A stretch of DNA of 64,000 bases from a virus, in the IMG/VR virus record IMGVR_UViG_3300022903_000002, positions 41,083 through 105,082 of that record; one strand, given 5' to 3'. Every line of letters begins with the position of its first letter. The first letter of the stretch is position 1. Made by a program: the position numbers and the translations under genes. Below are positions 7,392 through 16,874 of this stretch, piece after piece. Below the pieces are notes generated by a model that saw nothing but the letters and a program-made list of their open reading frames with translations, ran no database searches and was not told where the DNA came from.

Positions 7392-10300
7392 GTGGCCGCT
7401 CAAGTCGGTGCTGCTTACATCAAGGTCGCTCCGAACCTCGCCGGTTTCCACCGCACGATCACCAAAGAGCTAAAAAGCCTCAGCCCGCAGGTCAAGAAGA
7501 TCGGGTTGGGGCTCGGCCGGAACCTTGGCGACGGCATCAAGGTCGGCCTCGGCGACCCGCTTTCCGGACCGCTGGATGAGTCCACCAAGAAGCAACGGCA
7601 GAAAGGCCCCAAGCAGGGCGAAGAGGTCGCTGGGGCGTTCGCGAAGGGTTTCGAGAAGCGCCTGAAGGCAGCGTTTCAGGCCCTGCCGAAAGCCGAAATC
7701 GACGCTGATTCCTCACCCGCCGACAAGAAGATCGCGGAGCTTCGGCGACAGCTTGAGGCACTCTCCGGCAAGACCGTCGGTGTCGACATTGACGCGGGTG
7801 CGGCTCTCTCAGAGGTCGCCGCGATCCGGTCCGAGTTGGAGGCACTGGACGGCCACGAGTCGATCCAGGTCGATGTCGACGCCGCTGCGGCCCTGGCGGA
7901 GCTCACCGCGGTACAGGTCGAGGTCGATCGGGTAGATGGGCGCACAGCCCGTGTGAACGTCAACGCGGACGTGTTGCCGGCGTTGGCTGGTATCGGGCTT
8001 GTCAGCACGGCGTTGCTTGGTCTGACGGCGATTCCGATTGCGGCGACGGTCGGTGTGGGGATCCTGTCGCTGGTCGGTCCGCTTGGTGCGGCGGGAGCTG
8101 GGTTCGCTGGTCTTGCTGCGGTCGCGACTCCGTCGATCAACCGTATCGGCGAGGCGCTGAAGGTCCAGAAGCAGGCGCAGGACGCGTCGACGGGTAGTGC
8201 CGCGCAGGCCGCGGCGGCGAACAAGAAGCTCGCCGCGACGATGGCGGCTCTGTCGCCTGCTGAGCGCGACGTGCTCAAGTCGTGGAACGGGCTGCGGACG
8301 GCGTTCACGGGCTGGGCGAAGGAACTGCAGCCTGCCGTGCTCCCGCTGTTCACGCGCGGCATCAACCTGGTGAAGCAGGCTCTGCCCGGGTTGACGCCGA
8401 TCGTGAAAGGCGCGGCCGGCGCGGTCAACGGTCTCCTCGGGGACGTTACCCGCGCGGCTCAGTCGCCGTTCTGGCGGCAACTACGGACGAATATCACAGG
8501 TCTGGTGCCGACGTCGATCACGGGTTTCGGGAAGATCGCCGGGAACATCGCGACGGGTCTGGCTGGGATCGTGTCCGCGTTCTTGCCGTATGCGCCCACG
8601 ATCTTGTCGTTCATCACCCGGATCACCGCGGGTTTCGCCCGTTGGGGCCAGGGGCTGGGGACCTCGAACGGCTTCGCGAAGTTTATGGCCTACGTCAAGC
8701 AGAACGCGCCGCTGATCCTCGAGACGGTCAAGCAGCTCGGCTTGTCGATCGCGCACATTGTGTCGTCGCTGGCACCACTCGGCCCGGCCGTCCTCGGCGG
8801 CTTCGGGCTGCTGCTGCGGTTTATCGGCATGCTGACGCCCGGCGAGATCCAGGCCATCGCGATCGCGTTCACGCTCCTGTCGGTGTCGATCTGGGCCGTG
8901 AATTTCGCGCTTGAAGCCAATCCGGTGGTGCTTGTCATAACGCTGATCGTCGCTCTTGTGGCGGCGGTCGTCTTGGCGTTCAACCACGTGACGTGGTTCC
9001 ACAATGCGGTGGTCGCGGCGTTCAACGGCATCAAGGCCGCGGTCCTGTTCGTCTGGAATTCGGTCTTGAAGCCGACGTTCTCGGCTCTCGTGGTCGCTTT
9101 CCAAGCGATCAGCACGGTCGTGATGTGGCTGTGGCGGAACGTGATCTCCCCGGCATTCAGCGCCATCTCGCTGGCCGCACGGATCCTGTTCGCGATCGTC
9201 GCCGTTGCCGTCCTGGCGCCGCTGGTCATCGCGTTCAACATCCTCAAGGCCGTGATTCTGGCTTGGTGGCACATCGTTGTGGTGCCAGCGTTCGCGGCGG
9301 TGCAGGCGGTCATCGCGGCAGCATGGGTGGTGATCCACCCGATCCTGGCCGCGCTCGGCGTCGCGGTCCGCGCTGTTGGCGCTGCGGCGATGTGGCTGTG
9401 GCACAACGCGATCGTGCCGGCCTGGAACGGCATCAGCCTTGCAATTGCCACCGTGTACAACACGGTGATTCACCCGATCTTGAACGCGCTGAACGCGGTG
9501 CTACGGAACGTGATCGCCCCGGTTTTCCGGTGGATCTACACATCGGTGATCAAGCCGATGTTCCAGGCGGCGGGCGCTGTGATCCGTAACGTCTGGAACA
9601 CCGCTATAAGTCCGGCGTTCAACGCTCTTAAGTCGGGTGTGAACGCGGTCAAGAACGCGTTCTCCACCGCTGTCTCGGCAATCGGGCGAATCTGGAAGGG
9701 CCTGGAGTCCGCCACCAAGAAACCCGTCCAATTTGTTGTCAACACGGTCTACAACAACGGCATCCGTTCCGTGTGGAACAAGGTCGCCGGCCTAGTTCAC
9801 CTGCCTCAGCTGCCTGCGGCGAAGTTCGCTCAGGGCGGTATCTTCCCGGGCTACACGCCCGGCAAGGACCCGTACTCCATGCCGATGGCCGCCTTCTCTG
9901 GCGGCGAGGCCGTCATGCGGCCCGAGTTCACCCGAGCGGTCGGCCCCGGGTTCGTGTACGCGGCGAACAAGGTAGCTCGCAAGCGTGGGCCTGGCGGTGT
10001 CCGGGATTTCCTCGCGAACGGTGAGATGAAGTTCGCGACGGGCGGGATCCTGCCCGGACGGCATGTGGCGGCATTCGCGAATGGCGGCATCATCGGAGGG
10101 ATCCTCGGGGCCGTCAAGCGTGCCAGCAGTCTCGTGGTTCGCGGCGCGTCATCGGTCCTCGGCGGGGGTGCGAGCGCGTTCGCGAAGACCGTCCTCAACC
10201 CGATCCTGTCTCGGATCCCGGGGGCGGATTCGCCGTGGGCGCAGGGCATCCTGTCCCTGCCGAAACGGATGATCGATGGGTTCATCTCCTGGCTGCACAC

Positions 10301-12134
10301 AGCCATCGATCCGAAGCTCGGCGGTGACGCGCATGGTGTTGTCGCCGCAGCGAAGAAATACATCGGTATCGGCGACGATAGAGGACCTAACAACAACATC
10401 TTCAGCCGCTGGTGGGGAATGCCGGGCGGGCCTTGGTGCTTCGCGGCCGGAACACTTGTGGACACCCCACAAGGCTTGGTCCCGATCGAGAACCTCAAGG
10501 TCGGCGACCCGGTCTACACCGGAACCGGCAATGTCCAGCGGGTGTCGTGTCTGTACAGGAGGCAGAAAGAGCTGTGGCGCGTCGTCGCCATGGGAATGCC
10601 CGAGACCTTCACGACCGAAGACCATCCGTATCTTGTGCGTAAGCGCCTCGCTGGGCGGAAGCGGGCGTTTGCGGAGCCGCAGCGCACATCGGTCAAGGAC
10701 CTCCGGAAGGGGGACCTGATCGGCCTTCCGCTCGGGCCGGAAGGAACGACGAAGTACGACCCGGACCTGAGTTACGTCCTCGGCATGTATGTCGCCGACG
10801 GATGCCGGAGCAAGGGCACCGTGATCTTCTCGGATGCCCCTGGTGAGACCGAACGGATCCTAACCGCCCTCAAGCGCGCCGGCTTCGATCGAGCATGGAC
10901 CACACGTAACGGCGGTGGGACGAACACGGGCATCACCGACAGCGGCCTCTACGAACTGTGCGGGAAGTTCGGGGACCTGGCACACAACAAGGAGATCCCC
11001 GATGAAGTCCACGCTTGGGATGCCGCCGCCAGGACCGCTTTCGTAGAGGGGTTCCTCGCCGGGGACGGGCACCTGAACGATGCGATCTCGTGCGGTGGTT
11101 CGCCGCGCTGGGAGGTCACGACCGTTTCACCGAAGTTGGCCGTCGGGCTGGCCAAACTACTGCGGTCCCTGGGGTTCCTCCCGTCGGTGAATGACGGTCG
11201 CCCTGAACAATCGCTGACGATCTGCGGACGGGATACACACTGCCGGAAGCAGTTCAAGCTGAGCTGGCGGAACGCCCATCGCGATGAACTTACCTATCAC
11301 CATTACGTCGAAGAGGACGGTGTCATCTGGGTTCCGGTTCGTGAGGCGGAGCCGACGGGGCGAGTCGAGTGCGTGTATGACATCACCGTTCCTGGCGAGC
11401 ACACATTCATCGCTAACGGAGCGTATTCGTTCAACTGCGCCATGTTCGTTTCTCGTGTCATCAAGGACGCCCACGCCGAGAAGTACTACTCCGGATATCC
11501 GACGGCGCTGGCCGCCGGGTACAACTCGATGCGGCATGTCAGTAGCGGGCAAGCTGGTGACCTCGCCACATACAACGGCGGCGGTCACATCAACATCATC
11601 GAGAAACCCGCTGGCGGGGCGTACATGACGATCGGCGGGAACCAGAACGCGCTCGTACAGCGCGGTATCCGGTCTCCCGGCCTGATTTTGCGCCCGGCGT
11701 TCGCGAACGGCGGGATCATCGGCCGAGAAGCGCAGCGCCTGTTCAAGCACGACGCACCGCGGCAGATCGACAAGCACGAACTGCAGACGCCGATGGTGCA
11801 ACTCATGCGTTCGCTGCCGTCCGGGCAGATGAGCAACGTTGTCCGCGCGATCACGAAGAAGCACCTCACCGTCGCGAACGCCGGCGTCTACGACGACGGA
11901 GGTGTTATTGCCCCTGGGTTGAACCTTGTCGCGAACGCGTCACGAAAACCGGAAGCGCTGCTGAGCAACGCGCAGTGGCGTGGCATCACCGAGGCCGCCG
12001 CTGGTGGCGACACGCACTATCACGCGCACCTGGACGAGATGACGCAGGCGGCCTACGGCACGCAGATCCGCTCGACATTCCACGCGATGGAAACCCAGCG
12101 GGCCATGAAAGAGCGCATCGGACGGAGGCGCTGA
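7392..12134 (+). CDS. Tape measure protein with C-terminal CHAP peptidase domain, interrupted by an intein
   Basis: 1580 residues (about 1247 after splicing). N-terminal helical/basic region, several hydrophobic segments around residues 200-260 and 470-680, and repeated Trp motifs (MWLWRN, MWLWHN, VWNxxxxPxFxA) typical of siphophage tape measures that set tail length and enter the cell membrane. Near the C-terminus a CHAP-type amidase/peptidase domain is split: GGPW at 1012-1015 and CAMFVSRV from 1349, then GGGHINIIEKP supplying the His. The intein occupies 1016-1348. The CHAP domain probably helps cell-wall penetration on DNA entry. Start GTG 7392 follows GGGGGTGG. Confidence 0.85.
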   Translation: MAAQVGAAYIKVAPNLAGFHRTITKELKSLSPQVKKIGLGLGRNLGDGIKVGLGDPLSGPLDESTKKQRQKGPKQGEEVAGAFAKGFEKRLKAAFQALPKAEIDADSSPADKKIAELRRQLEALSGKTVGVDIDAGAALSEVAAIRSELEALDGHESIQVDVDAAAALAELTAVQVEVDRVDGRTARVNVNADVLPALAGIGLVSTALLGLTAIPIAATVGVGILSLVGPLGAAGAGFAGLAAVATPSINRIGEALKVQKQAQDASTGSAAQAAAANKKLAATMAALSPAERDVLKSWNGLRTAFTGWAKELQPAVLPLFTRGINLVKQALPGLTPIVKGAAGAVNGLLGDVTRAAQSPFWRQLRTNITGLVPTSITGFGKIAGNIATGLAGIVSAFLPYAPTILSFITRITAGFARWGQGLGTSNGFAKFMAYVKQNAPLILETVKQLGLSIAHIVSSLAPLGPAVLGGFGLLLRFIGMLTPGEIQAIAIAFTLLSVSIWAVNFALEANPVVLVITLIVALVAAVVLAFNHVTWFHNAVVAAFNGIKAAVLFVWNSVLKPTFSALVVAFQAISTVVMWLWRNVISPAFSAISLAARILFAIVAVAVLAPLVIAFNILKAVILAWWHIVVVPAFAAVQAVIAAAWVVIHPILAALGVAVRAVGAAAMWLWHNAIVPAWNGISLAIATVYNTVIHPILNALNAVLRNVIAPVFRWIYTSVIKPMFQAAGAVIRNVWNTAISPAFNALKSGVNAVKNAFSTAVSAIGRIWKGLESATKKPVQFVVNTVYNNGIRSVWNKVAGLVHLPQLPAAKFAQGGIFPGYTPGKDPYSMPMAAFSGGEAVMRPEFTRAVGPGFVYAANKVARKRGPGGVRDFLANGEMKFATGGILPGRHVAAFANGGIIGGILGAVKRASSLVVRGASSVLGGGASAFAKTVLNPILSRIPGADSPWAQGILSLPKRMIDGFISWLHTAIDPKLGGDAHGVVAAAKKYIGIGDDRGPNNNIFSRWWGMPGGPWCFAAGTLVDTPQGLVPIENLKVGDPVYTGTGNVQRVSCLYRRQKELWRVVAMGMPETFTTEDHPYLVRKRLAGRKRAFAEPQRTSVKDLRKGDLIGLPLGPEGTTKYDPDLSYVLGMYVADGCRSKGTVIFSDAPGETERILTALKRAGFDRAWTTRNGGGTNTGITDSGLYELCGKFGDLAHNKEIPDEVHAWDAAARTAFVEGFLAGDGHLNDAISCGGSPRWEVTTVSPKLAVGLAKLLRSLGFLPSVNDGRPEQSLTICGRDTHCRKQFKLSWRNAHRDELTYHHYVEEDGVIWVPVREAEPTGRVECVYDITVPGEHTFIANGAYSFNCAMFVSRVIKDAHAEKYYSGYPTALAAGYNSMRHVSSGQAGDLATYNGGGHINIIEKPAGGAYMTIGGNQNALVQRGIRSPGLILRPAFANGGIIGREAQRLFKHDAPRQIDKHELQTPMVQLMRSLPSGQMSNVVRAITKKHLTVANAGVYDDGGVIAPGLNLVANASRKPEALLSNAQWRGITEAAAGGDTHYHAHLDEMTQAAYGTQIRSTFHAMETQRAMKERIGRRR
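10437..11435 (+). mobile_element. Intein with LAGLIDADG homing endonuclease inside the tape measure gene
   Basis: 333 residues. It starts at C1016 (block A: CFAAGTLVDTPQGLVPIENL), has block B (TTEDHPYLV, with the T-x-x-H pattern), two LAGLIDADG motifs (LSYVLGMYVADG at intein 111-122; FVEGFLAGDGHL at 202-213), block F (VYDITVPGEHTFIANG) and ends SFN before extein Cys1349. The penultimate intein residue is Phe, not the usual His, while block F keeps its His. Splicing restores PW-CAMF, so the +1 nucleophile is also the predicted catalytic cysteine of the CHAP domain. The bounds are set by these motifs. Confidence 0.9.
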
Positions 12135-13079
12135 ATGCCGCTGCTCGTCAAACGGCCGTCCGCGCCGGCGGCTCCGCAGTCACCGGGGTTCAACCCGGAT
12201 CGGCTCGGTGTGACGTACATCGATCCGGACGGGCATGCGTGGGCGTGGGGTGATCTGACGGCGAAGGTGTTCGCGACGGCGGTGGCCGGTCTCGGTTCAC
12301 CACCTGTCGCGTTCACCCAGCTCGGTTTGCCGTCCGGGGGTGCCTTCGCGCAGTCACATCTGGCCGCGGCTCGTACCATCACGGTCGGCCTGTATGCCTA
12401 CGACGATGAGGACCAGGGCGCGTTCCTTGCGCTGGTGGACCGTCTCGCTCGAGCTCTATGGTCGCAGCGGGATGGGAAGCCCGCGCCGGGGATCCTGGTG
12501 ATCGCACGCCCGGACGGGACAGCCCGGCAGATCCAGGTGTACTGCACTGACGGCATGGACCTGTCCGACGACGACCGGACGAAGTCAGGCCTGATGTGGG
12601 CGACGTATCCGGTCACGCTCGCGGCCCCAGACCCGTTCTTCGAGGACGCTGACGCGACCTCACGGGAGTTCGGCTCCTCGACTACTGCTGGCATTCCACC
12701 GATGCCACCGATCGTGTTGTCGCCGTCGTCGCTGCTCGGGGATACGACGGTCGACAATTCCGGTGACGCTGACGCGTACCCGATCTGGACGATCCACGGG
12801 CCCGGCACACCCACCTTGTCGAACGTCACGACGGGCCGATCGTTCGGGCTGGATGTGAGCCTCGGCGATGACGAGGTCGTTGTGGTCGACACTCGGCCCG
12901 GTATGCAGTCCGCGGTCGACCAGGACGGCGTTAACCGTTGGGCGGATCTGGTCCGGTCGAGTCCGCGTGACTTGTGGCAGCTCGTCCCGGGCGTGAACGA
13001 GCTAAGCCTGACGATCGGCGATTCCGATGCCGGGTCGAAGATCAGCCTGTCGTTCACGCGCCGCTGGTTGAGGGCCTGA
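12135..13079 (+). CDS. Distal tail protein (Dit / siphovirus tail component)
   Basis: 314 residues; starts one base after the tape measure stop (TGAATG). Pattern of an N-terminal beta hub (LGVTYIDPDGHAWAWGDLTAKVF...) and a C-terminal domain with VDNSGDADAYPIWTIHGPGTPTLSNVTTGRSF, which is the characteristic galectin-like region of sipho_tail/Dit proteins. It would link the tail tube to the baseplate. Its first eight residues (MPLLVKRP) are repeated at the start of a small gene at 15185. Confidence 0.8.
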   Translation: MPLLVKRPSAPAAPQSPGFNPDRLGVTYIDPDGHAWAWGDLTAKVFATAVAGLGSPPVAFTQLGLPSGGAFAQSHLAAARTITVGLYAYDDEDQGAFLALVDRLARALWSQRDGKPAPGILVIARPDGTARQIQVYCTDGMDLSDDDRTKSGLMWATYPVTLAAPDPFFEDADATSREFGSSTTAGIPPMPPIVLSPSSLLGDTTVDNSGDADAYPIWTIHGPGTPTLSNVTTGRSFGLDVSLGDDEVVVVDTRPGMQSAVDQDGVNRWADLVRSSPRDLWQLVPGVNELSLTIGDSDAGSKISLSFTRRWLRA

Positions 13080-13080
13080 C

Positions 13081-14253
13081 ATGGCCGTGATGGTCGAAGT
13101 CCGTGACGGTGACCTGAACAGTATCGGCCCGCTGACGTGGACGAAGGTTGACCTTACGGCCCGCTACAACGCGGTCGGGGCGTGGTCGATCACCGTCCCG
13201 GCTACCGATAAGAACATCGAGTTGACGAACATCCCGAGCCTGGGTGTGGTCGTGGACTGGAACGGCGTCTATCGGTTCACGGGCCCTATGGAGACGTGGG
13301 CACCGTCGAAGTCCCTTGACGATGCCGGGCAGGTCACGGACACGATCACCCTTTCCGGTGCCGATGACCTGGCGCTGATCGCGAACCGGACCGCGTACCC
13401 GGACCCGGCGTCGTCCTGGGCGTCACAAACGGTGTCGGGTGAGGACGCCCAGACGGCGGTGCCATGCGAAACCGCCATCAAACACTACGTGAACGTCAAC
13501 GCAGGCCCGGGCGCTCTCGCAGCCCGCAGGGCACCGCATCTGACGGTCGCGTCGAGTCTCGGCATGGGCGGCACCGTGTCCTACAGCGCCCGCTTCGCTG
13601 ACGGCGTCGACCTTGAGCTGATGGACATCATCCGGCTGCTCATCGCCTCCGGTGGGCCGCTCGGTGTGACGGTCACTCAGCAGGGCGGGTCGCTGGTGTT
13701 CGACACCTACGAACCCCGCGACCTGTCCGAAACCGCCTGGTTTTCGTTCGCGCTCGGGAACCTTCGTGGCGTCGACCTGTCCGATGCGGCGCCGACGATC
13801 ACCAATGCGCTTGTCCGCGGCTCGACGACGTTCGTTGAGGTCGCCGGCGCCGGCGCGGGTGATCCGTGGCGGCGTATCGAGACGATCGTCGACCAGTCCA
13901 GTTCCACCGACTCAACGGAGATGACGCAGGCCGGCCAGGACGCCCTCAGCCAGGGCGCGGGCGCGGCACAAATGTCGATCTCGACGGTTGACCTGCCGTT
14001 GCTGTCGTTCGGGACTGACTACGGGCTGGGGGACACGGTCACGGTCGAGGTCCGAGATGGCGTCACGTACCAGGACATCGTGTCCGCAGTGCAGCTCACC
14101 GCGGATGACAGCGGCCAGAACTACGTGGAGACCGCGACGCCGACGGTTGGCGCGTCGGAGTCCGACATCGGCGATGACCAGACCGCCTCAGCGCAACTCG
14201 CAGCGCGAGTCAGGGCGCTTGAGAAGCAGATCCGACGACTTCAGGCAGGATGA
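13081..14253 (+). CDS. Minor tail protein, ReqiPepy6 Gp37-like
   Basis: 390 residues. MVEVRDGDLNSIGPLTWTKVDLTARYNAVGAWSITVP is the usual opening of Gp37-like actinophage tail proteins, with a beta-rich body and a C-terminal coiled stretch (AARVRALEKQIRRLQAG) that may trimerise the tip. It follows Dit, where Tal-like tip proteins normally sit. The gene overlaps the next by four bases. Confidence 0.75.
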   Translation: MAVMVEVRDGDLNSIGPLTWTKVDLTARYNAVGAWSITVPATDKNIELTNIPSLGVVVDWNGVYRFTGPMETWAPSKSLDDAGQVTDTITLSGADDLALIANRTAYPDPASSWASQTVSGEDAQTAVPCETAIKHYVNVNAGPGALAARRAPHLTVASSLGMGGTVSYSARFADGVDLELMDIIRLLIASGGPLGVTVTQQGGSLVFDTYEPRDLSETAWFSFALGNLRGVDLSDAAPTITNALVRGSTTFVEVAGAGAGDPWRRIETIVDQSSSTDSTEMTQAGQDALSQGAGAAQMSISTVDLPLLSFGTDYGLGDTVTVEVRDGVTYQDIVSAVQLTADDSGQNYVETATPTVGASESDIGDDQTASAQLAARVRALEKQIRRLQAG

Positions 14254-15185
14254 GCATGGCCTACGACGAACCGATGCCGACCCCGGACGGCAACACCGTT
14301 TCGACGATGACTGACTGGGAGGCGTACTGGGTCGGTGGTCTCGGCGGAGCGTCTGGTGTCGTCGCGGGGAAGCTCGGGGAGTTGGCCCCGTCGATCAACT
14401 CCGGTTCCCGGACGGTGTCGACCGCGACCGGCGCCGCGTTCGTCAGAGGGTTCTACGTGCAGAACCCGACTACCACCCACACGGCGAGTGTGCCGGCGCA
14501 GTCGGTCGGGGATCGCGTGGACCGTCTGGTTTTGCGGCTCGATCGGACTGCGAGCGTCGCAGCGAATTGGTTGAAGCCCGTGATTTTGCAGGGCTCTTCG
14601 GGGTCGTCGACGCCACCGACGATGCAGGTGTCCACTGACGGGTCCTACGACGAACCGATCGCACGGTGGACCACGAAAGCGGACGGATCCCTGACGGGCC
14701 TCGTTGATGAGCGGCGCAGGTCCGGCGGCCAGTTCCTCGTGTTCAACTCCGCGGCGAGACCGCCGGCGTCGCCGCCCCGGCAGGGCTACGAACTCGACAC
14801 CGGCCGTCCCGTATACGCGGACGGCAGCAACTGGAACTACTACGAAACCGATACCGGCTTCCAGAATGTGGCGATCACCGGGTTCTGGGCGGTCGGCGGG
14901 TTCACACCACAGATCCGTCTGCGGAACGGCTGGGTGTACCTGCGCGGATCTATCGCGCGGACTACGAACACGCTGCAGTCCACGGACACGAATTCACCGA
15001 TCGGCACGATCCCGACCCAGTTCCGGCCGGCGGGTACACACAACTGGGCGGCTGTGACGTCGTCGATGGGCCATGTGCGGCTCCAGGTGGACTACAGCAC
15101 GGGCGCGTTGGCAGTTGTTGATCTGTCCGCTGACATCACGGTCGGCCGCACGGTGTACCTCGACACGGCATGGATCGCTGGCTGA
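14250..15185 (+). CDS. Minor tail / baseplate protein, candidate receptor-binding
   Basis: 311 residues, ATGA overlap with the previous gene (an alternative ATG lies six bases on). N-terminal part (YWVGGLGGASGVVAGKLGELAPSINSGSRTVSTATGAAFVRGFYVQN ... RVDRLVLRLD) is a common actinophage baseplate upper domain. The C-terminal 110 residues (TGFWAVGGFTPQIRLRNGWVYLRGSI ... IPTQFRPAGTHNW) resemble a jelly-roll tip. Role in adsorption is inferred. Confidence 0.65.
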   Translation: MSMAYDEPMPTPDGNTVSTMTDWEAYWVGGLGGASGVVAGKLGELAPSINSGSRTVSTATGAAFVRGFYVQNPTTTHTASVPAQSVGDRVDRLVLRLDRTASVAANWLKPVILQGSSGSSTPPTMQVSTDGSYDEPIARWTTKADGSLTGLVDERRRSGGQFLVFNSAARPPASPPRQGYELDTGRPVYADGSNWNYYETDTGFQNVAITGFWAVGGFTPQIRLRNGWVYLRGSIARTTNTLQSTDTNSPIGTIPTQFRPAGTHNWAAVTSSMGHVRLQVDYSTGALAVVDLSADITVGRTVYLDTAWIAG

Positions 15186-15304
15186 TGCCGCTCCTCGTCA
15201 AGCGTCCAGTGCGGCCAGAGTCCCAGTGGGTGCTGCCACCGATGCCTCCGATCGGCTCGGCCAGCGAAGAATCCGATGACGACCCAGAGCAGGAGACGGT
15301 GTGA
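15185..15304 (+). CDS. 39-residue tail-region protein
   Basis: Starts at ATG 15185 inside the previous TGA (TGATG) and ends in a GTGA overlap with the next gene, so it is coupled on both sides. It begins MPLLVKRP, identical to the Dit-like protein at 12135, then a Pro stretch and an acidic tail (EESDDDPEQETV). Function unknown. Confidence 0.6.
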   Translation: MPLLVKRPVRPESQWVLPPMPPIGSASEESDDDPEQETV

Positions 15305-15858
15305 GGCACATGTTCGGCGGCGACTTGGCCGCTTGGTCCACTGATCTGGGTGACGAAGCAACGAGTATCAACGGTCAGGATGGGCGCGTCGCCCTGTTCA
15401 TCCCCGACGCACCCATCGAGTTCTGGTCGGCGATCACAGGCGGTACACCGTACACGGATCTCCTCGACAACCTCGGTACGCCGACGACATCGGTTACGAC
15501 CGACACGAACGGCGAGTTTCCGCAATTCCAGGGGCCCGATGATGTCTGGTACATGTGGGCGGACGGCTCCGGTGACGGCTCCGGCCCGCGCCGGCTGATC
15601 GTCGCCACGGACCTCGCTGACACGGTCGCGGCGAACAAGGACTCCCTCACGGACCTGATCGGCACTGTCACTGACCTGCAGTCTCTCGTCGCCTCGTCGC
15701 TGGGGATCATCGAGTACGACAGCGTCGGTGCGGCGTGGCCGGACCGACCTGAGGATTCGCGGATCTACATGTGGGTGGGGCCGACGGCACCGACGGTGGG
15801 CGGCACGGGAATGCAGGATGGCCGGGACTTCTGGCTCAACCCGGTGCCGGTGAGCTGA
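15301..15858 (+). CDS. Minor tail / baseplate protein
   Basis: 185 residues from GTG 15301. Contains a beta domain with GGTPYTDLLDNLGTPTTSVTTDTNGEFPQFQGPDDVWYMWAD, a segment seen in actinophage minor tail proteins, and ends with a short AAWPDRPEDSRIYMWVGPTAPTVGG module. Probably part of the tail tip; no enzymatic motif. Confidence 0.6.
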   Translation: MRHMFGGDLAAWSTDLGDEATSINGQDGRVALFIPDAPIEFWSAITGGTPYTDLLDNLGTPTTSVTTDTNGEFPQFQGPDDVWYMWADGSGDGSGPRRLIVATDLADTVAANKDSLTDLIGTVTDLQSLVASSLGIIEYDSVGAAWPDRPEDSRIYMWVGPTAPTVGGTGMQDGRDFWLNPVPVS

Positions 15859-15859
15859 G

Positions 15860-16798
15860 GTGCCTTACGCACGCCTGTATGCAGCGTCGGGTCTGCGGCT
15901 ACTGCCGTTGGATGGCGGCCCGGCAGTCGTTCCGGGCGGGGGAGGTGGGGAAGGGCCGCCGGACAACCCTCCGCCGACTGGGAACCGAAATTCGATGCTG
16001 GTCGGTGCTGCCGGGGTCAACTTGTCCGGCTCGGATTTCCCTGCGCTGGATGCGGCGGCCGGGCCGTTCACGGTCCGCAGGAGCTACGACACGAGCCTCC
16101 CTGCGACGTTCGCTGCGAGTGTCGCTGGGATTGATGTGGGTGTCCGCGCGTCGGTGTGGTCATGTAAGCCCGATCTGGCCCAACTCGCTAGTGGTGCTCT
16201 CGACTCAGCGATCCACGCTTTCGTGACGTCGATCCCGGACACACATGTGGCCTGGCTGACGGTGTGGCACGAACCCGACGGCAAGATCCGCAAAGGCCAG
16301 TTCACATTGGCCGCGTACCTCCCAGCGTTCAAGCGGTTCTGCGAGGTCGTCAAGAGCGTCGGCAAGGCTCACGTGTATACGACGCAGATCCTCGAAGCGT
16401 GGTCAGGGCAGCATCCGGCGGTCGGGACGACGTATGCGGATCTGTGGCCGGGTGATGGGCTTGTGGACTGCTACGGCGTGGACGGCTACTCCAACACCGG
16501 TAGCGGGTCGGCTCTGTGGGGTCCTGCGGTGACGTTCGCGACGGGCAAGGGGATCCCGTGGGGGATCGCTGAGGTCGGGTGTGCGGGGGCGATGGACACG
16601 TCGTGGATGCAGGCGCAGGCGGACTATGCCGGGACGCATAAGGCTGGTGGGTTGCACACGAAGTGCGCGTACTTCTGCTGGTTCAGCAACACAACCGGTG
16701 GTGTCCTCGCGACGCCCGGCACCGACTCGGCCGCGGTAGCGAAGGCGAAGAGTATCTCGCAGGCCTACTTTACGGACGTAAACAGCTACCTGCTCTGA
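15860..16798 (+). CDS. Tail-associated glycoside hydrolase-like protein (TIM barrel)
   Basis: 312 residues, GTG start. After a Gly/Pro-rich linker (residues 22-43) comes a barrel-type domain with LTVWHEPDG (E138, candidate acid/base) and GIPWGIAEVGC (E238, candidate nucleophile), the spacing of clan GH-A enzymes such as GH26-like phage tail proteins. It could degrade surface polysaccharide during adsorption. It is the last + strand gene before the inserted leftward pair. Confidence 0.7.
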   Translation: MPYARLYAASGLRLLPLDGGPAVVPGGGGGEGPPDNPPPTGNRNSMLVGAAGVNLSGSDFPALDAAAGPFTVRRSYDTSLPATFAASVAGIDVGVRASVWSCKPDLAQLASGALDSAIHAFVTSIPDTHVAWLTVWHEPDGKIRKGQFTLAAYLPAFKRFCEVVKSVGKAHVYTTQILEAWSGQHPAVGTTYADLWPGDGLVDCYGVDGYSNTGSGSALWGPAVTFATGKGIPWGIAEVGCAGAMDTSWMQAQADYAGTHKAGGLHTKCAYFCWFSNTTGGVLATPGTDSAAVAKAKSISQAYFTDVNSYLL

Positions 16799-16874
16799 GC
16801 AGCGCCAACGAACAATGCGGCTAGCGCAAGGTTTGGATCCACGGTTGCCTCCTGGGTGGGGTCGTCCAGGTGGG

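Noticed and set aside
10437-11435. Treating the LAGLIDADG stretch as a free homing endonuclease gene
   Set aside because: It is in frame with the tape measure on both sides, starts with Cys, has blocks A, B, F and G and ends in Asn before Cys, so it is an intein.
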